Origin: Kitasatospora sp. MAP5-34
GTDB lineage: Bacteria > Actinomycetota > Actinomycetes > Streptomycetales > Streptomycetaceae
DNA: 64,000 nt
Assembly (NCBI RefSeq): GCF_029894335.1
Contig: NZ_JARXZC010000040.1
Span: 1-64,000, forward strand
Direction: 5' to 3'
Below are positions 27,486 through 37,100 of the stretch, piece after piece. The notes below the pieces were generated by a model. That model ran no database searches. It saw only the letters and a list, made by a program, of their open reading frames with translations, and was not told the origin of the DNA. The stretch's first letter is position 1, and each line of letters opens with the position of its first letter. Made by a program: the position numbers and the translations under genes.

Positions 27486-30400
27486 CTATAGCGTGCCATG
27501 CGCCTGTCCCTGCTCGGGCACCGGAAGGCCCACTGCGCGCCGCGCCCGGCCCGTGGCCGCGCGCTCGGCCTCGGCGGCGGCGTACTGCGGGTCGCGCCCG
27601 GCCGCGACGAGCACGCGCATCCGCGCCAGCAGCGGGCCGCCGCGCAGCGCCGGACCGGCGGTCGGCCACTCGGCCAGCAGCCCGGCGAACGCGGCCCACC
27701 GGCCCGCGCAGCGGACCAGCGCGGCGTCCGTCTGCTCTCCCCCGACCCCCATCCCGACCGCCCGGACCAACTCCCTTACCCGGTCGGGCTCGTGCTCCTG
27801 GCAGGTCTCGGCGATCCGCTCCAGCACCGCCGTCAGGACCAGCGGATCACGCTCACCGGCCAGCAGTACGTCCAGCGCGGAAGCCCGGGTGGCCTGCCCC
27901 GGCCCGGCCAGCAGCACCGCGAAGACCCGGCGCACGGCGGCGGGCTGTCCCGCGACCTCGGCCAGCAGCGGACCGGCCGCCGCCGCACGGGCCAGCAGCC
28001 GGTCGAGGTACTCGGCGACCTGGGCGGCCCGTTCCGGCCAGTCGCGCAGCAGCCCGGTGGCCAGCTCCAGGCCCTGCCGGGCGGTCTCGGGGTCGGCGGC
28101 GTCCGCCAGCACCCGCAGCCCCTCCGCCACCGCTGCGCCAGGCAGAGCCAACCGCCGCCGCAGCGCCGCCAGCACCGGCCCCGGATCGCTCGCCAGGGCC
28201 GGCCCGAGCACCTCGGCGGTGACGAACGGGTCGTCGGCCGAGTACGCGGCCAGGGCCGCCGCCAGATGCCGCGCCCGGGTCTGCGGATCGAGTACCAGCA
28301 GCGCCAACGCCGCACCGTGCAGGCCGGGTTCGTCCTCCCGGGCGAGCAGCGTGAGCGCGGTGAACCGGAGCAGCCCGGGGCCCGGGCCGGTGGCGTACGG
28401 GGCGGTGCGCAGCGCGTGCACGGCCGCCGCGACGTGCCGTTCGGGCCTCGGGTCATGGCTCCACCGGTCCACGGCGCGGCAGAGCGCGGAGGGCTCCTCG
28501 ACGGCGAGCAGCGAGAGCAGGGCGTCGGCCCTGGGGTGGGCCACCGTCACCAGGCACTCCGTCAGATCGTCCAGGGCCAGGCTGCGGTGCGCGTACAGCA
28601 GGTCGTGGGCGAGGTCGGCGACGGTGGACCCCGGGCGGGCGGGCAGCCGCCCGCCGTCCGCCAGCCAGCGGCAGAGCAGCGGCAGCACGGTGTGCGGGTC
28701 GGCGCCGAGCAGCTCGGCGGTGACGGCCCGGAAGTCCTGCGCGGCGCCGTCGGTGCGGACCAGGCGGCGGAGCAGCTCCAGCCTGGTGGCGGGGTCGAGC
28801 GGCAGTACGGCCCAGAAGGCGGGCCCGAACTCGCCGCCCTGCTCGCCGCGTTCGGCGAGCCACTCGAGCAGCGCCGAGTGGGCCGTGAGGTCCGGGCTCA
28901 CGGCCACCGCTCCGGAGAGCAGGCGTCCGGCCCACCAGGCGGGCTCGCTGCCGGGCGGAGCGGCCTCCAGCGCCCGCCGGAGCCGGTGCAGCCACGGGTC
29001 CAGCGCCGGGGCGCCCCACGTCCGGCCGAGCCGCCGCAGCGCGGCCAGCACCAGGCCGATCCGGTGCCTGGGCACCCCGTGGGCCTGCTCGCAGGCGGCT
29101 CCCCCGGCTGCTGCCTCGTCCAGCAGTATCCGCAGCGCTCCGTCCAGGTCGAGGTGCAGGCCCTGCAGCCACTCCGCGAACTCCTCGTGGCCGGGCCGGT
29201 ACCCGGCGCCCGCCGGTACGAACAGCCCCTCGGCGAGCACCGCCTGTGCCCAGCCGCCCTCCGCCGGGAACAGGGCGTCGAAGGCCGGCCGGCCGAGCCC
29301 ACCGTGCCCGACCACCAGCAGCTGCCGGGCCGCCTCGTGCAGCCGGCCGGCCACCACGGCGGCCTGCCGCCGTACCTGGCCCGGGTCCTCCGCCGCCGGG
29401 CGCGGCGCACCCCTGCGGTGCGCGCCGGGGCGCCGGACCTCCGCTGCGGCCACCAGCCGGCGGCCGACCCGCAGGCAGCACAGGTCGAGGTAGGCCGCGA
29501 AGAGGTCGCTGCGCCGGGGGGCCGGGCCGCACACCCCGGCGGCGTGCAGCTCACCGGCCAGCCGCAGCGCGAGCGGGTGGGCCGCGTCCTCCGGGTGGGC
29601 GAGCCAGTCCGGCGGCAGGCCGTACCGCCGGGCGGCGCGGTCGGCGGCCTCCCCCGGCAGCGGGCCCAGGCCGCGCACCCGGGCCTCCGTCAGGGCTCCC
29701 TCGTACCGGCCCCACTCCTCCGGGCGGCAGGCCGTCAGCAGCCGGGCCCCGGCGGCGTCCAGCCACTGCGCGCTCGCCCGGTACCAGGACTCGGAGACCG
29801 CCGCCGGGGCCTCCTCGGGCGCGTCCAGCACCACCAGCAGCGGCCGCCGGGCCGCCGCGCAGAGCAGCCCGGCGGCCGTCGGGTCGGGGCTCTCCACGGC
29901 CAGCAGCCCGGCGGCCCGGGCCAGCTCCCGGCCGACGGCGGCGGCCAGCGAGGTGTCCGTGGCAGCCAGGTCGGCCCCGCGCAGCCAGAGCGTCGGCAGC
30001 GGGTCCGGGCCGCCCGCGCGGCGGACGGTCAGCGCCGCCAGTTCGGTGGTCCGGCCGCTGCCGGCCGCGCCGAGCAGGACGGTGACCAGGTCCGGCGGCT
30101 CCTCCCCCACCAGTCCGTCCGGACGGTCCACCCGGTCGGCGGCGAGATCGGCGATCCGCCCGGGGCCCGCGCCGGCCGTGCCGAGCTGCACGGAGGCCAG
30201 CTGCAGCACCCCGCCGAGGTTGAGCGCCCGCCCGTACGCGGGCACGGTGGCCGCGTTCCGGGCCAGCGCCTGGGCCAGTACCTCCGCCAGGGCCTCCCCG
30301 GCCAACGGCGCGGCGGCGACCCCGTCCTGCTGCCCACCGCGCAGCCTCGGGGCGACCACCGCGAGTACGGCGCCGGTCTCAGCGTCCAGCACGGGTGCTC

Positions 30401-30851
30401 CCGGGGTCGCCGGGCCGGCCAGCTGCGGCAGATCCAGCAGCAGGGCGCCCTCGATCAGGTGGAACACGTCGGCCCACGGGTACATCGCGGTACCGGTCGA
30501 GAGCACCCCGCCCTGGGCGGGCGTCGGCTCCTCGCTGCCGTTCCGCAGGTACGGCACGGCGACCAGCCGGCCGGTCGCGTCCATCGGCGCGACCGGCAGC
30601 GGCGGCACGGGCAGGCCGCCCACGGCGTCCGTCCGCAGCAGCGCGAGGCCGCAGGCCGGGAGCGGCTCGATGCTGTCCGGTCCGAGCACCCGGGTCTGGC
30701 CACCGGGGGTGTGCAGGACCAGCCGGGTCAGCCCGGCCACCGTCTCGTGCGCGGTCAGTACCGTGCCAAGCAGATCGACGACGAACCCCAGCCCCCGGAC
30801 CCGCCCCGCCGGATCGCAGATCCGCAGCAGCGCCCGCTCCCCACCGGCCAT
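27486..30851 (-). CDS. Degenerate trypsin-like domain fused to STAND-type NTPase
   Basis: 1121 aa. Residues 1-200 resemble a trypsin-like serine protease of the FLVD..VLTAH type: H35 is kept, but the aspartate position is glycine (CGLALLR, G68) and the serine position is proline (GPATPGAPVLD, P150), so it looks inactive. Residues 255-520 look like a STAND NTPase: P-loop GAAGSGRT (261-268, Arg at the usual Lys place) and Walker B LLVVLDAPEE (338-347). The last 600 residues are Leu/Ala-rich helical repeats of HEAT/ARM type. ATG 30851 has GGGGAGG 10 nt upstream. Located between truB and ribF. Function unknown; such fusions are often immunity or signalling proteins. Confidence 0.82.
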   Translation of the reverse strand: MAGGERALLRICDPAGRVRGLGFVVDLLGTVLTAHETVAGLTRLVLHTPGGQTRVLGPDSIEPLPACGLALLRTDAVGGLPVPPLPVAPMDATGRLVAVPYLRNGSEEPTPAQGGVLSTGTAMYPWADVFHLIEGALLLDLPQLAGPATPGAPVLDAETGAVLAVVAPRLRGGQQDGVAAAPLAGEALAEVLAQALARNAATVPAYGRALNLGGVLQLASVQLGTAGAGPGRIADLAADRVDRPDGLVGEEPPDLVTVLLGAAGSGRTTELAALTVRRAGGPDPLPTLWLRGADLAATDTSLAAAVGRELARAAGLLAVESPDPTAAGLLCAAARRPLLVVLDAPEEAPAAVSESWYRASAQWLDAAGARLLTACRPEEWGRYEGALTEARVRGLGPLPGEAADRAARRYGLPPDWLAHPEDAAHPLALRLAGELHAAGVCGPAPRRSDLFAAYLDLCCLRVGRRLVAAAEVRRPGAHRRGAPRPAAEDPGQVRRQAAVVAGRLHEAARQLLVVGHGGLGRPAFDALFPAEGGWAQAVLAEGLFVPAGAGYRPGHEEFAEWLQGLHLDLDGALRILLDEAAAGGAACEQAHGVPRHRIGLVLAALRRLGRTWGAPALDPWLHRLRRALEAAPPGSEPAWWAGRLLSGAVAVSPDLTAHSALLEWLAERGEQGGEFGPAFWAVLPLDPATRLELLRRLVRTDGAAQDFRAVTAELLGADPHTVLPLLCRWLADGGRLPARPGSTVADLAHDLLYAHRSLALDDLTECLVTVAHPRADALLSLLAVEEPSALCRAVDRWSHDPRPERHVAAAVHALRTAPYATGPGPGLLRFTALTLLAREDEPGLHGAALALLVLDPQTRARHLAAALAAYSADDPFVTAEVLGPALASDPGPVLAALRRRLALPGAAVAEGLRVLADAADPETARQGLELATGLLRDWPERAAQVAEYLDRLLARAAAAGPLLAEVAGQPAAVRRVFAVLLAGPGQATRASALDVLLAGERDPLVLTAVLERIAETCQEHEPDRVRELVRAVGMGVGGEQTDAALVRCAGRWAAFAGLLAEWPTAGPALRGGPLLARMRVLVAAGRDPQYAAAEAERAATGRARRAVGLPVPEQGQAHGTL

Positions 30852-31043
30852 CCGCACCCGCCCTCCCCGCCGGGCCGGCCGGTTCCCCCTACGGAGAGGC
30901 CCGTCGCGGCTGCCGTACACGCCGCCGGGAGCCTGCCCCGGAGCGCAGGCACCCCACCCCACCTGCGCCGTTCACCCCGCCCATTCACCTCGCGCGCTCC
31001 CTCGTCCGGGTGAACGCCCCCGCCGGGGGCTTTGAAAGCCTTC

Positions 31044-31060
31044 AAAACCCCCGGAGGGGC
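31044..31060 (-). terminator. Weak terminator after truB
   Basis: On the minus strand a short GC hairpin (CCCC-TCC-GGGG type) is followed by TTTTG, 4-19 nt past the truB stop. A second GC hairpin lies next to it at about 31015-31030. The short stem makes read-through into the downstream gene likely. Confidence 0.45.
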
Positions 31061-31062
31061 TC

Positions 31063-31968
31063 TCAGCCGACGAAGACCGCGACCGGCTTCGCGTGGCCAC
31101 CCTTCTCCTCCACCAGGGCGAGGAATTTGCCCGTCGGGTCGAAGACGGCGATCGGGCCGTCCACCGCCAGGCCGGGGGCGGCCAGCTTGATGCCGTTGGA
31201 GAGCAGCTTCGCCTGCTCCTCGTCGATGTCCCAGCGGGGGAACGCCGCTGCGGCCGCCTCCGCGATCGGCAGGACTTCGAGCTTCTCCTCCAGCTGCTCC
31301 AGCGTCCGCGCCGACTCGACCGAGTACGGGCCGACCTTGGTGCGCCGCAGTGCGGTGAGGTGCCCGCCGACGCCGAGGTCCGCGCCGAGGTCGCGGGCGA
31401 GCGCGCGGATGTACGTACCGGAGGAGCACTCGACGGTGACGTCCAGGTCGAGCACCGGGGTGCCGTCCTCGGCGGTGGCGGCCCGCAGCTCGTGCACGGT
31501 GAAGGAGTGGATGGTGGTGGCGCGGGCCGGGATCTCGAAGTCCTCGCCCTCCCGGACCCGGTGGTAGGACCGCTTACCGTCGATCTTGATGGCGCTGACC
31601 TTGGACGGCACCTGCATGATCTCGCCGGTGAGCTTGGCGATCCCCGCGTCGATCGCGTCCCGCGTCACGGCCGAGGCGTCCGTCGAGGAGGTGACGTCCC
31701 CCTCGCGGTCGTCGGTGACGGTGTCCTGCCCGAGCCGGATCGTCGCCTCGTAGGTCTTGGCGGTGAGCATCAGGTGCCCGAGCAGCCGGGTGGCCCGCTC
31801 GACGCCGATGACCAGTACGCCGGTCGCCATCGGGTCCAGCGTGCCCGCGTGCCCGACCTTCCGCGTCCCGGCGAGCCATCGCAGCTTGGCGACCACCCCG
31901 TGCGAGGTGATGCCCTCCGGCTTGTCGACAATGACCAGGCCGTCGGGGCCGGTTCCCTTACGCTTCAT
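31063..31968 (-). CDS. truB: tRNA pseudouridine(55) synthase
   Basis: 301 aa. It makes the T-loop pseudouridine 55. The catalytic aspartate sits in HAGTLDPMATG (D45), preceded by the LVIVDKPEGITS motif. An actinobacterial C-terminal extension (LALVEEKGGHAKPVAVF) follows the PUA-like region. It is 43 nt downstream of nrnA in the conserved rbfA-nrnA-truB order. Confidence 0.96.
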   Translation of the reverse strand: MKRKGTGPDGLVIVDKPEGITSHGVVAKLRWLAGTRKVGHAGTLDPMATGVLVIGVERATRLLGHLMLTAKTYEATIRLGQDTVTDDREGDVTSSTDASAVTRDAIDAGIAKLTGEIMQVPSKVSAIKIDGKRSYHRVREGEDFEIPARATTIHSFTVHELRAATAEDGTPVLDLDVTVECSSGTYIRALARDLGADLGVGGHLTALRRTKVGPYSVESARTLEQLEEKLEVLPIAEAAAAAFPRWDIDEEQAKLLSNGIKLAAPGLAVDGPIAVFDPTGKFLALVEEKGGHAKPVAVFVG

Positions 31969-32011
31969 CAGGTCTTCTCTGTGCAGGTGGAGGCGGGTGG
32001 ATGCAGGTGGA

Positions 32012-33097
32012 TCAGCAGGACGCCAGCGCCGCCCGGAACCGGGCGACCACCGCCGGTACGTCCTCGCGGGCGGCGAACCCGGCCGCGAACTTGTGCCCGC
32101 CGCCGCCCAGTTCGGCGCAGACGGCGGCGACGTCGACGGCTCCCTTGGCCCGGCAGGAGCCGCGCAGGGTGCCGTCCGGGTCCTGCTTCAGGACGAGGGC
32201 GACCTCGGCCTCGGCGGGGCGCCGCAGTACGTCGATCAGACCCTCGATCTCCTCGACCGTGACGCCGAAGAGCGCCAGGTCCTGGTACGGCACCCAGGTC
32301 CACACCAATCCGCGGCCGCCGGCCGCCTCGGGCTCGAACACGGCACGGTCCAGCGCGGCGGCGAGCACCTTGAGGTAGCCGAAGGAGGAGGTGTCCCACA
32401 GGGTGCGGGAGATCAGGTCGTGCCGGATGCCGGTGGCCAGCAGGCGGCCGGCCAGTTCGTGGGTGGCGGGGGTGGTGGCCGCGTACTTGAAGGAGCCGGT
32501 GTCGGTGGCGACGCCCGTGTAGAGGCAGGTGGCCAGGTCCTGGTCCAGCGGGACCCGCAGGCGGCGCAGCAGCTCGTCCACCAGGACGGCGGTGGCGGGC
32601 GCGCCCGGGTCGATCAGGCGGTGGGTGCCGAAGCCCGGGTTGGAGGCGTGGTGGTCGATCACGACCATCACCGGGGCCGCGAAGGCCTTGGCGTGCAGCA
32701 GCCCGAGCCGGCTCTCGGCGGCGACGTCGAAGCAGAGCACCAGTTCGGGGCGGTCGGGCACGGCCGAGGCCGGCACGATCAGCTCCTGGCCGGGGAGGAA
32801 GGCCAGCGACTCGGGGATCACCTGCGGGTCCTCGCCGAAGGAGACCCGCACCTCGTGCCCGAGCGAGCGCAGCGCGAGCCCGGCCGCCAGGGCGGAGCCG
32901 AGCGCGTCGCCGTCGGGGTTGATGTGGCAGATCAGGTCGATGGACGCGGTCCGCCCGATCGCCGCGACCACCCGCTGCCACTCCAGCTCGAAGCCGCCCG
33001 GCGACTCGGTGCGAGGCCCGGGAAGCACCGCGAGGGCACCCTCCACCGTGTCGGTGGAAGATGCCCCCTGGCCGGACTGAACCGGCTCGGCGGTCAT
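32012..33097 (-). CDS. nrnA: DHH/DHHA1 phosphoesterase, NrnA-like
   Basis: 361 aa. DHH domain with NPDGDALGS and VIDHHASN, and a DHHA1 domain ending GGGGHKFAAGF. Members degrade nano-RNA and dephosphorylate pAp; some act on cyclic dinucleotide products. The N-terminal 35 residues are extra and Ser/Pro rich. It begins 2 nt before the rbfA stop region, so the two are coupled. RbfA-NrnA-TruB adjacency is standard in Gram-positives. Confidence 0.9.
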   Translation of the reverse strand: MTAEPVQSGQGASSTDTVEGALAVLPGPRTESPGGFELEWQRVVAAIGRTASIDLICHINPDGDALGSALAAGLALRSLGHEVRVSFGEDPQVIPESLAFLPGQELIVPASAVPDRPELVLCFDVAAESRLGLLHAKAFAAPVMVVIDHHASNPGFGTHRLIDPGAPATAVLVDELLRRLRVPLDQDLATCLYTGVATDTGSFKYAATTPATHELAGRLLATGIRHDLISRTLWDTSSFGYLKVLAAALDRAVFEPEAAGGRGLVWTWVPYQDLALFGVTVEEIEGLIDVLRRPAEAEVALVLKQDPDGTLRGSCRAKGAVDVAAVCAELGGGGHKFAAGFAAREDVPAVVARFRAALASC

Positions 33098-33099
33098 GA

Positions 33100-33540
33100 C
33101 TACTCGTCCTCGTCGTCGGCCTCGCCCGGCACGCGGTACGGGTCCGCGTCCCCGGCGAAGGTCGCCCCGGCGGCGGCCGTGCGAACGGCGGCGTCGGAGA
33201 GCCGAGCCCGGTCCAGCAGCTCGTCGATGTTCTTGGCGTTCTCCGGCAGGGCGTCCGCGACGAAGGTCAGCGACGGGGTGAAACGCACCCCGGTCTGCTT
33301 GCCGACCTCCGAGCGGAGCACGCCCTTGGCGCTCTCCAGCGCCTGCGCCGTGGCCTGACGCTCCAGGTCGTCGCCGTAGACCGTGTAGAAGACGGTGGCT
33401 TCCCGGAGGTCCCCGGTGACCCGGGTGTCGGTGATGGTCACATAACCCAGCCGGGGGTCCTTGATCCGCCGTTGCAGGGTCTCTGCCACGACCACCTGGA
33501 TCCGGTCGGCGAGCTTGCGCGCCCTTGCTTTGTCGGTCAC
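33100..33540 (-). CDS. rbfA: 30S ribosome-binding factor A
   Basis: 146-aa KH-like cold-shock ribosome maturation factor for the 16S 5' end. Core motifs: RIQVVVAETLQRRIKDPRLG and LRSEVGKQTGVRFTPSLTF. The tail is acidic (EADDEDE). The start is GTG at 33540, with GAGGAG 6 nt upstream. It is 150 nt downstream of the DUF503 gene. Confidence 0.95.
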   Translation of the reverse strand: MTDKARARKLADRIQVVVAETLQRRIKDPRLGYVTITDTRVTGDLREATVFYTVYGDDLERQATAQALESAKGVLRSEVGKQTGVRFTPSLTFVADALPENAKNIDELLDRARLSDAAVRTAAAGATFAGDADPYRVPGEADDEDE

Positions 33541-33660
33541 GTTGTCTCCTCGTGCGGTGAGCGCGATACCCGGGTCATGGACTCACCCGGTGGGGCCCAA
33601 ACCCCAACGTACCTGCCCGCGCCCAGCCTTGTGGGCGCTGTCGGTCCTCGTCGGTGTGAC

Positions 33661-33680
33661 GGTGGTGACTTCTCACCACC
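33661..33680 (-). terminator. Small hairpin after the DUF503 gene
   Basis: 8-bp stem GGTGGTGA/TCACCACC with a 4-nt loop, 11 nt past the stop codon. It lacks a U-tract and may only attenuate transcription into rbfA. Confidence 0.4.
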
Positions 33681-33690
33681 GCCCCCGCTC

Positions 33691-33987
33691 TCAGTCATCG
33701 TCGTCGCCGTGGTAGCGCCTCCTCGCGGAGAGCAGCTGTACTTCGGGGCGGCCGGCGACGAACCGCTCACAGCTGTCCAGGATCTCGGTGACGAACCCGG
33801 CTTCGCCGGACACCACCGCGACGCCGATCTCGGCCCTGCGGTGCAGATCCTGGTTCCCTACTTCCGCTGCGCACACGCTGTACTTGCGCTGCAGCTCGGC
33901 CACGATGGGCCGCACGATCGAACGCTTCTCCTTCAGCGAATGTACGTCGCCGAGGAGCAGGTCGAAGGTGAGTGTTCCTACGAACAT
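33691..33987 (-). CDS. DUF503 (YlxP-like) protein
   Basis: 98-aa small protein of the YlxP/DUF503 family (MFVGTLTFDLLLGDVHSLKEK), regularly found between infB and rbfA. Its C-terminus is LSARRRYHGDDDD. Family members are linked to ribosome maturation or RNA binding but poorly characterised. ATG at 33987 has no strong ribosome-binding site. Confidence 0.88.
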   Translation of the reverse strand: MFVGTLTFDLLLGDVHSLKEKRSIVRPIVAELQRKYSVCAAEVGNQDLHRRAEIGVAVVSGEAGFVTEILDSCERFVAGRPEVQLLSARRRYHGDDDD

Positions 33988-34082
33988 GTGTGACAGGTCT
34001 CGCCGACCTGAAGGCCTCGTAACAGCCCCCGAACAGGGGGTCCGCCCCCGAACGGGGACTACGCAGACCCTACACAGCGAGA

Positions 34083-34124
34083 CCGGGGCCGGTCGACGGG
34101 AATTACCCCGCCGACCGGCCCCGG
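34083..34124 (-). terminator. Terminator after infB
   Basis: 13-bp perfect stem (34083-34095 with 34112-34124) with a further inner CGGG/CCCG stem, 11 nt past the infB stop. A second GC-rich C/G-run hairpin lies near 34027-34052. Confidence 0.75.
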
Positions 34125-34134
34125 CAGACCACGC

Positions 34135-37100
34135 TTACGCGCGCGGCTTCTCGCGCATCTCGTAGGTCTCGATGACGTCGTCGACCTTGATGTCGTTGAA
34201 CGACCCCAGGGTCACACCGGCCTCGAAGCCCTCGCGGACCTCGGTCGCGTCGTCCTTGAAACGACGCAGACCCTCGATGGTGAGGCTCTCCGTGATGAGC
34301 TTGCCATCGCGGATGAGGCGGGCCTTGGCGTTGCGGCGCAGCAGGCCCTCGCGGACGATGACACCCGCGATGTTGCCGAACTTGGAGGAACGGAACACCT
34401 CGCGGATCTCTGCGGAACCGAGGCGGACCTCCTCGTACTCCGGCTTGAGCAGACCCTTGAGGGCTGCCTCGATCTCCTCGATGGCCTGGTAGATGACCGA
34501 GTAGTACCGGACATCCACGCCTTCCTTGTCGGCAGCCGTACGGGCGCGGCCTTCGGCGCGCACGTTGAAGCCGATGATGATGGCGTCCGAGCCCATCGCC
34601 AGGTCCACGTCGGACTCGGTGATCGCACCCACACCGCGGTGCAGGATCCGGAGCTCGACCTCGTTGCCCACGTCGAGCTTGACGAGTGCGTCCTCAAGGG
34701 CCTCCACGGAACCGGAGACATCGCCCTTGACGATGAGGTTGAGCTGCTGGATGTCGCCCGCCGCGATCGCCTGGTCCAGGTTCTCCAGGGAGACCCGCAT
34801 CGGACGCTTGGCGAACATGGCGTTGCGGTCACGGGCCGAACGCTTCTCGGCGATCTGACGCGCGGTGCGGTCGTCGTCGACGACGATGAAGCTGTCGCCG
34901 GCGCGGGGCACCGAGGTGAGGCCGAGCAGCAGGACCGGACGGGACGGGCCCGCCTCGGCGACGTTGTTGCCGTTCTCGTCCAGCATGGCGCGGACGCGGC
35001 CGTGGGCGTCACCGACGGCGATCGAGTCGCCGACGCGGAGGGTACCGCGCTGGACGAGGACGGTCGCCATGGCACCGCGACCCTTGTCGAGGTGGGCCTC
35101 GATGGCGATACCCTGCGCGTCCTGCTCGGGGTTGGCCACCAGGTTGAGCGAGGCGTCGGCGGTGAGGACGACGGCCTCGAGCAGCTGGTCGATGTTCAGA
35201 CCCTGGCGCGCGGAGATGTCGACGAACATGGTGTCGCCGCCGTACTCCTCGGCCACCAGACCGAACTCGGTCAGCTGACCACGCACCTTGACCGGGTCTG
35301 CACCCTCGGTGTCGATCTTGTTGACCGCGACCACGATCGGCACACCGGCGGCCTTGGCGTGGTTCAACGCCTCGACCGTCTGCGGCATGACACCGTCGTT
35401 GGCCGCGACCACCAGGATCGCGATGTCGGTGGACTTGGCACCACGGGCACGCATGGCGGAGAACGCCTCGTGACCCGGGGTGTCGAGGAAGGTGATCGGA
35501 CGCTCTTCGTCGTTCACCGTCGCCGTGACCTGGTACGCACCGATGTGCTGGGTAATGCCACCGGCCTCGCCGGCCACCACGTTGGTCTTGCGGATGGCGT
35601 CCAGCAGGCGGGTCTTACCGTGGTCGACGTGACCCATGACGGTGACGACCGGCGGGCGAGGCATGAGCTCGTCCTCGTCGCCCTCGTCGGCACCGAAGTC
35701 GATGTCGAACGACTCCAGCAGCTCACGGTCCTCGTCGTCCCGGCTGACGATCTCGAGGATGAAGCCCATCTCCTGGGCCAGCATCTCGAGCGTCGCGTCG
35801 GAGACCGACTGGGTCGCGGTGACCATCTCACCGAGGTTGAACATCACCGAGACGAGCGCGGCCGGGTTGGCGTTGATCTTCTCCGCGAAGTCCATCAGCG
35901 AGGCGCCACGCGACAGGCGGACAGTCGCCCCGTTGCCACGGGGCAGCATCACACCGCCGACGGACGGAGCCTGCATCGACTCGTATTCCTGACGACGCTG
36001 GCGCTTCGACTTGCGGCCACGGGCCGGGCGACCGCCCGGGCCACGACCGAAGGCACCCTGCGTGCCACCACGGGCACCCGGGCCACCGGGACGGCCACTG
36101 AAGCCACCCGGACGGGGACCGCCGAAGCCACCGCCACCACCGGCGCCGCCACCCGGACGGGGACCGCCGAAGCCGCCACCACCGGCCGGGCGCGAGCCCG
36201 GACCGGCCGCGCGACCGGCGAAGCCGGGACGGGCGCCGCCACCGGCACCACCCGGACCACCGGGACGGGCACCGGGACCACCCGGACGGGCGCCGGGGCC
36301 ACCGGGGCCACGGCCGCCGGGGCCCGGAGCCGGACGCTGCGGCATCATGCCCGGGTTCGGGCGGGGCATACCGGACGGGCTCGGGCCACCGGGGCGCGGG
36401 CCGGCCGGACGGGGCATGCCGTCGGGGCGCGAGGCACCGGCGGGACGCGGGCCACGGTCGGCGCCGGGAGCACCGGCCGGACGCGGACGGTCGCCACCGG
36501 GACGCGCGGCGCCACGGTCGGCACCGGGAGCACCAGCGGGACGCGGACGGTCGCCACCGGGACGCGGAGCGCCACGGTCGGCACCCGGCGCACCAGCGGG
36601 ACGCGGACGGTCGCCACCGGGACGCGCGGCGCCACGGTCGGCACCCGGCGCACCAGCCGGACGCGCCGGACGGTCACCGGCACCGGCGGCAGCCGGACGG
36701 CGCTCGCCGGGACGGCCCATACCGGTCGCACTGCCGGAGGTGAAGGGGTTGTTACCCGGACGCGGGCCGGCCGGACGCGGGCCCGGACGGGCACCCGAGG
36801 ACGGGGCGGCAGCAGCCGGACGCGCGGCCGGAGCGGCCGGCGGGGTGGCGGCAGCAGCAGCCGGACGGGCCGGTGCCGCAGCGTCACCGGCGGGAGCCGA
36901 CGAGGAGAACTCGGCGGCGGGAGCCACCGGAGCCGGCGCAGCGGGACGCGCGGCCGGGCGCGGGCCCGGGGTCGCAGCGGCCGGCTTCGGTGCGGCGGGG
37001 GCGGCCGGAGCCACCGGAGCCGCAGCGGCGGCGGGAGCCGCTGCCGGGGTCGGACGGGGACCCGGGGTCGCGGCAGGGCGCGGACCCGGGGTGGGGGCAC

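Noticed and set aside
27498..31013. Very long plus-strand frame opposite the STAND-like gene
   Set aside because: Arg/Gln/Gly/Pro-rich shadow; the minus-strand frame has P-loop, Walker B and a well-placed ribosome-binding site.
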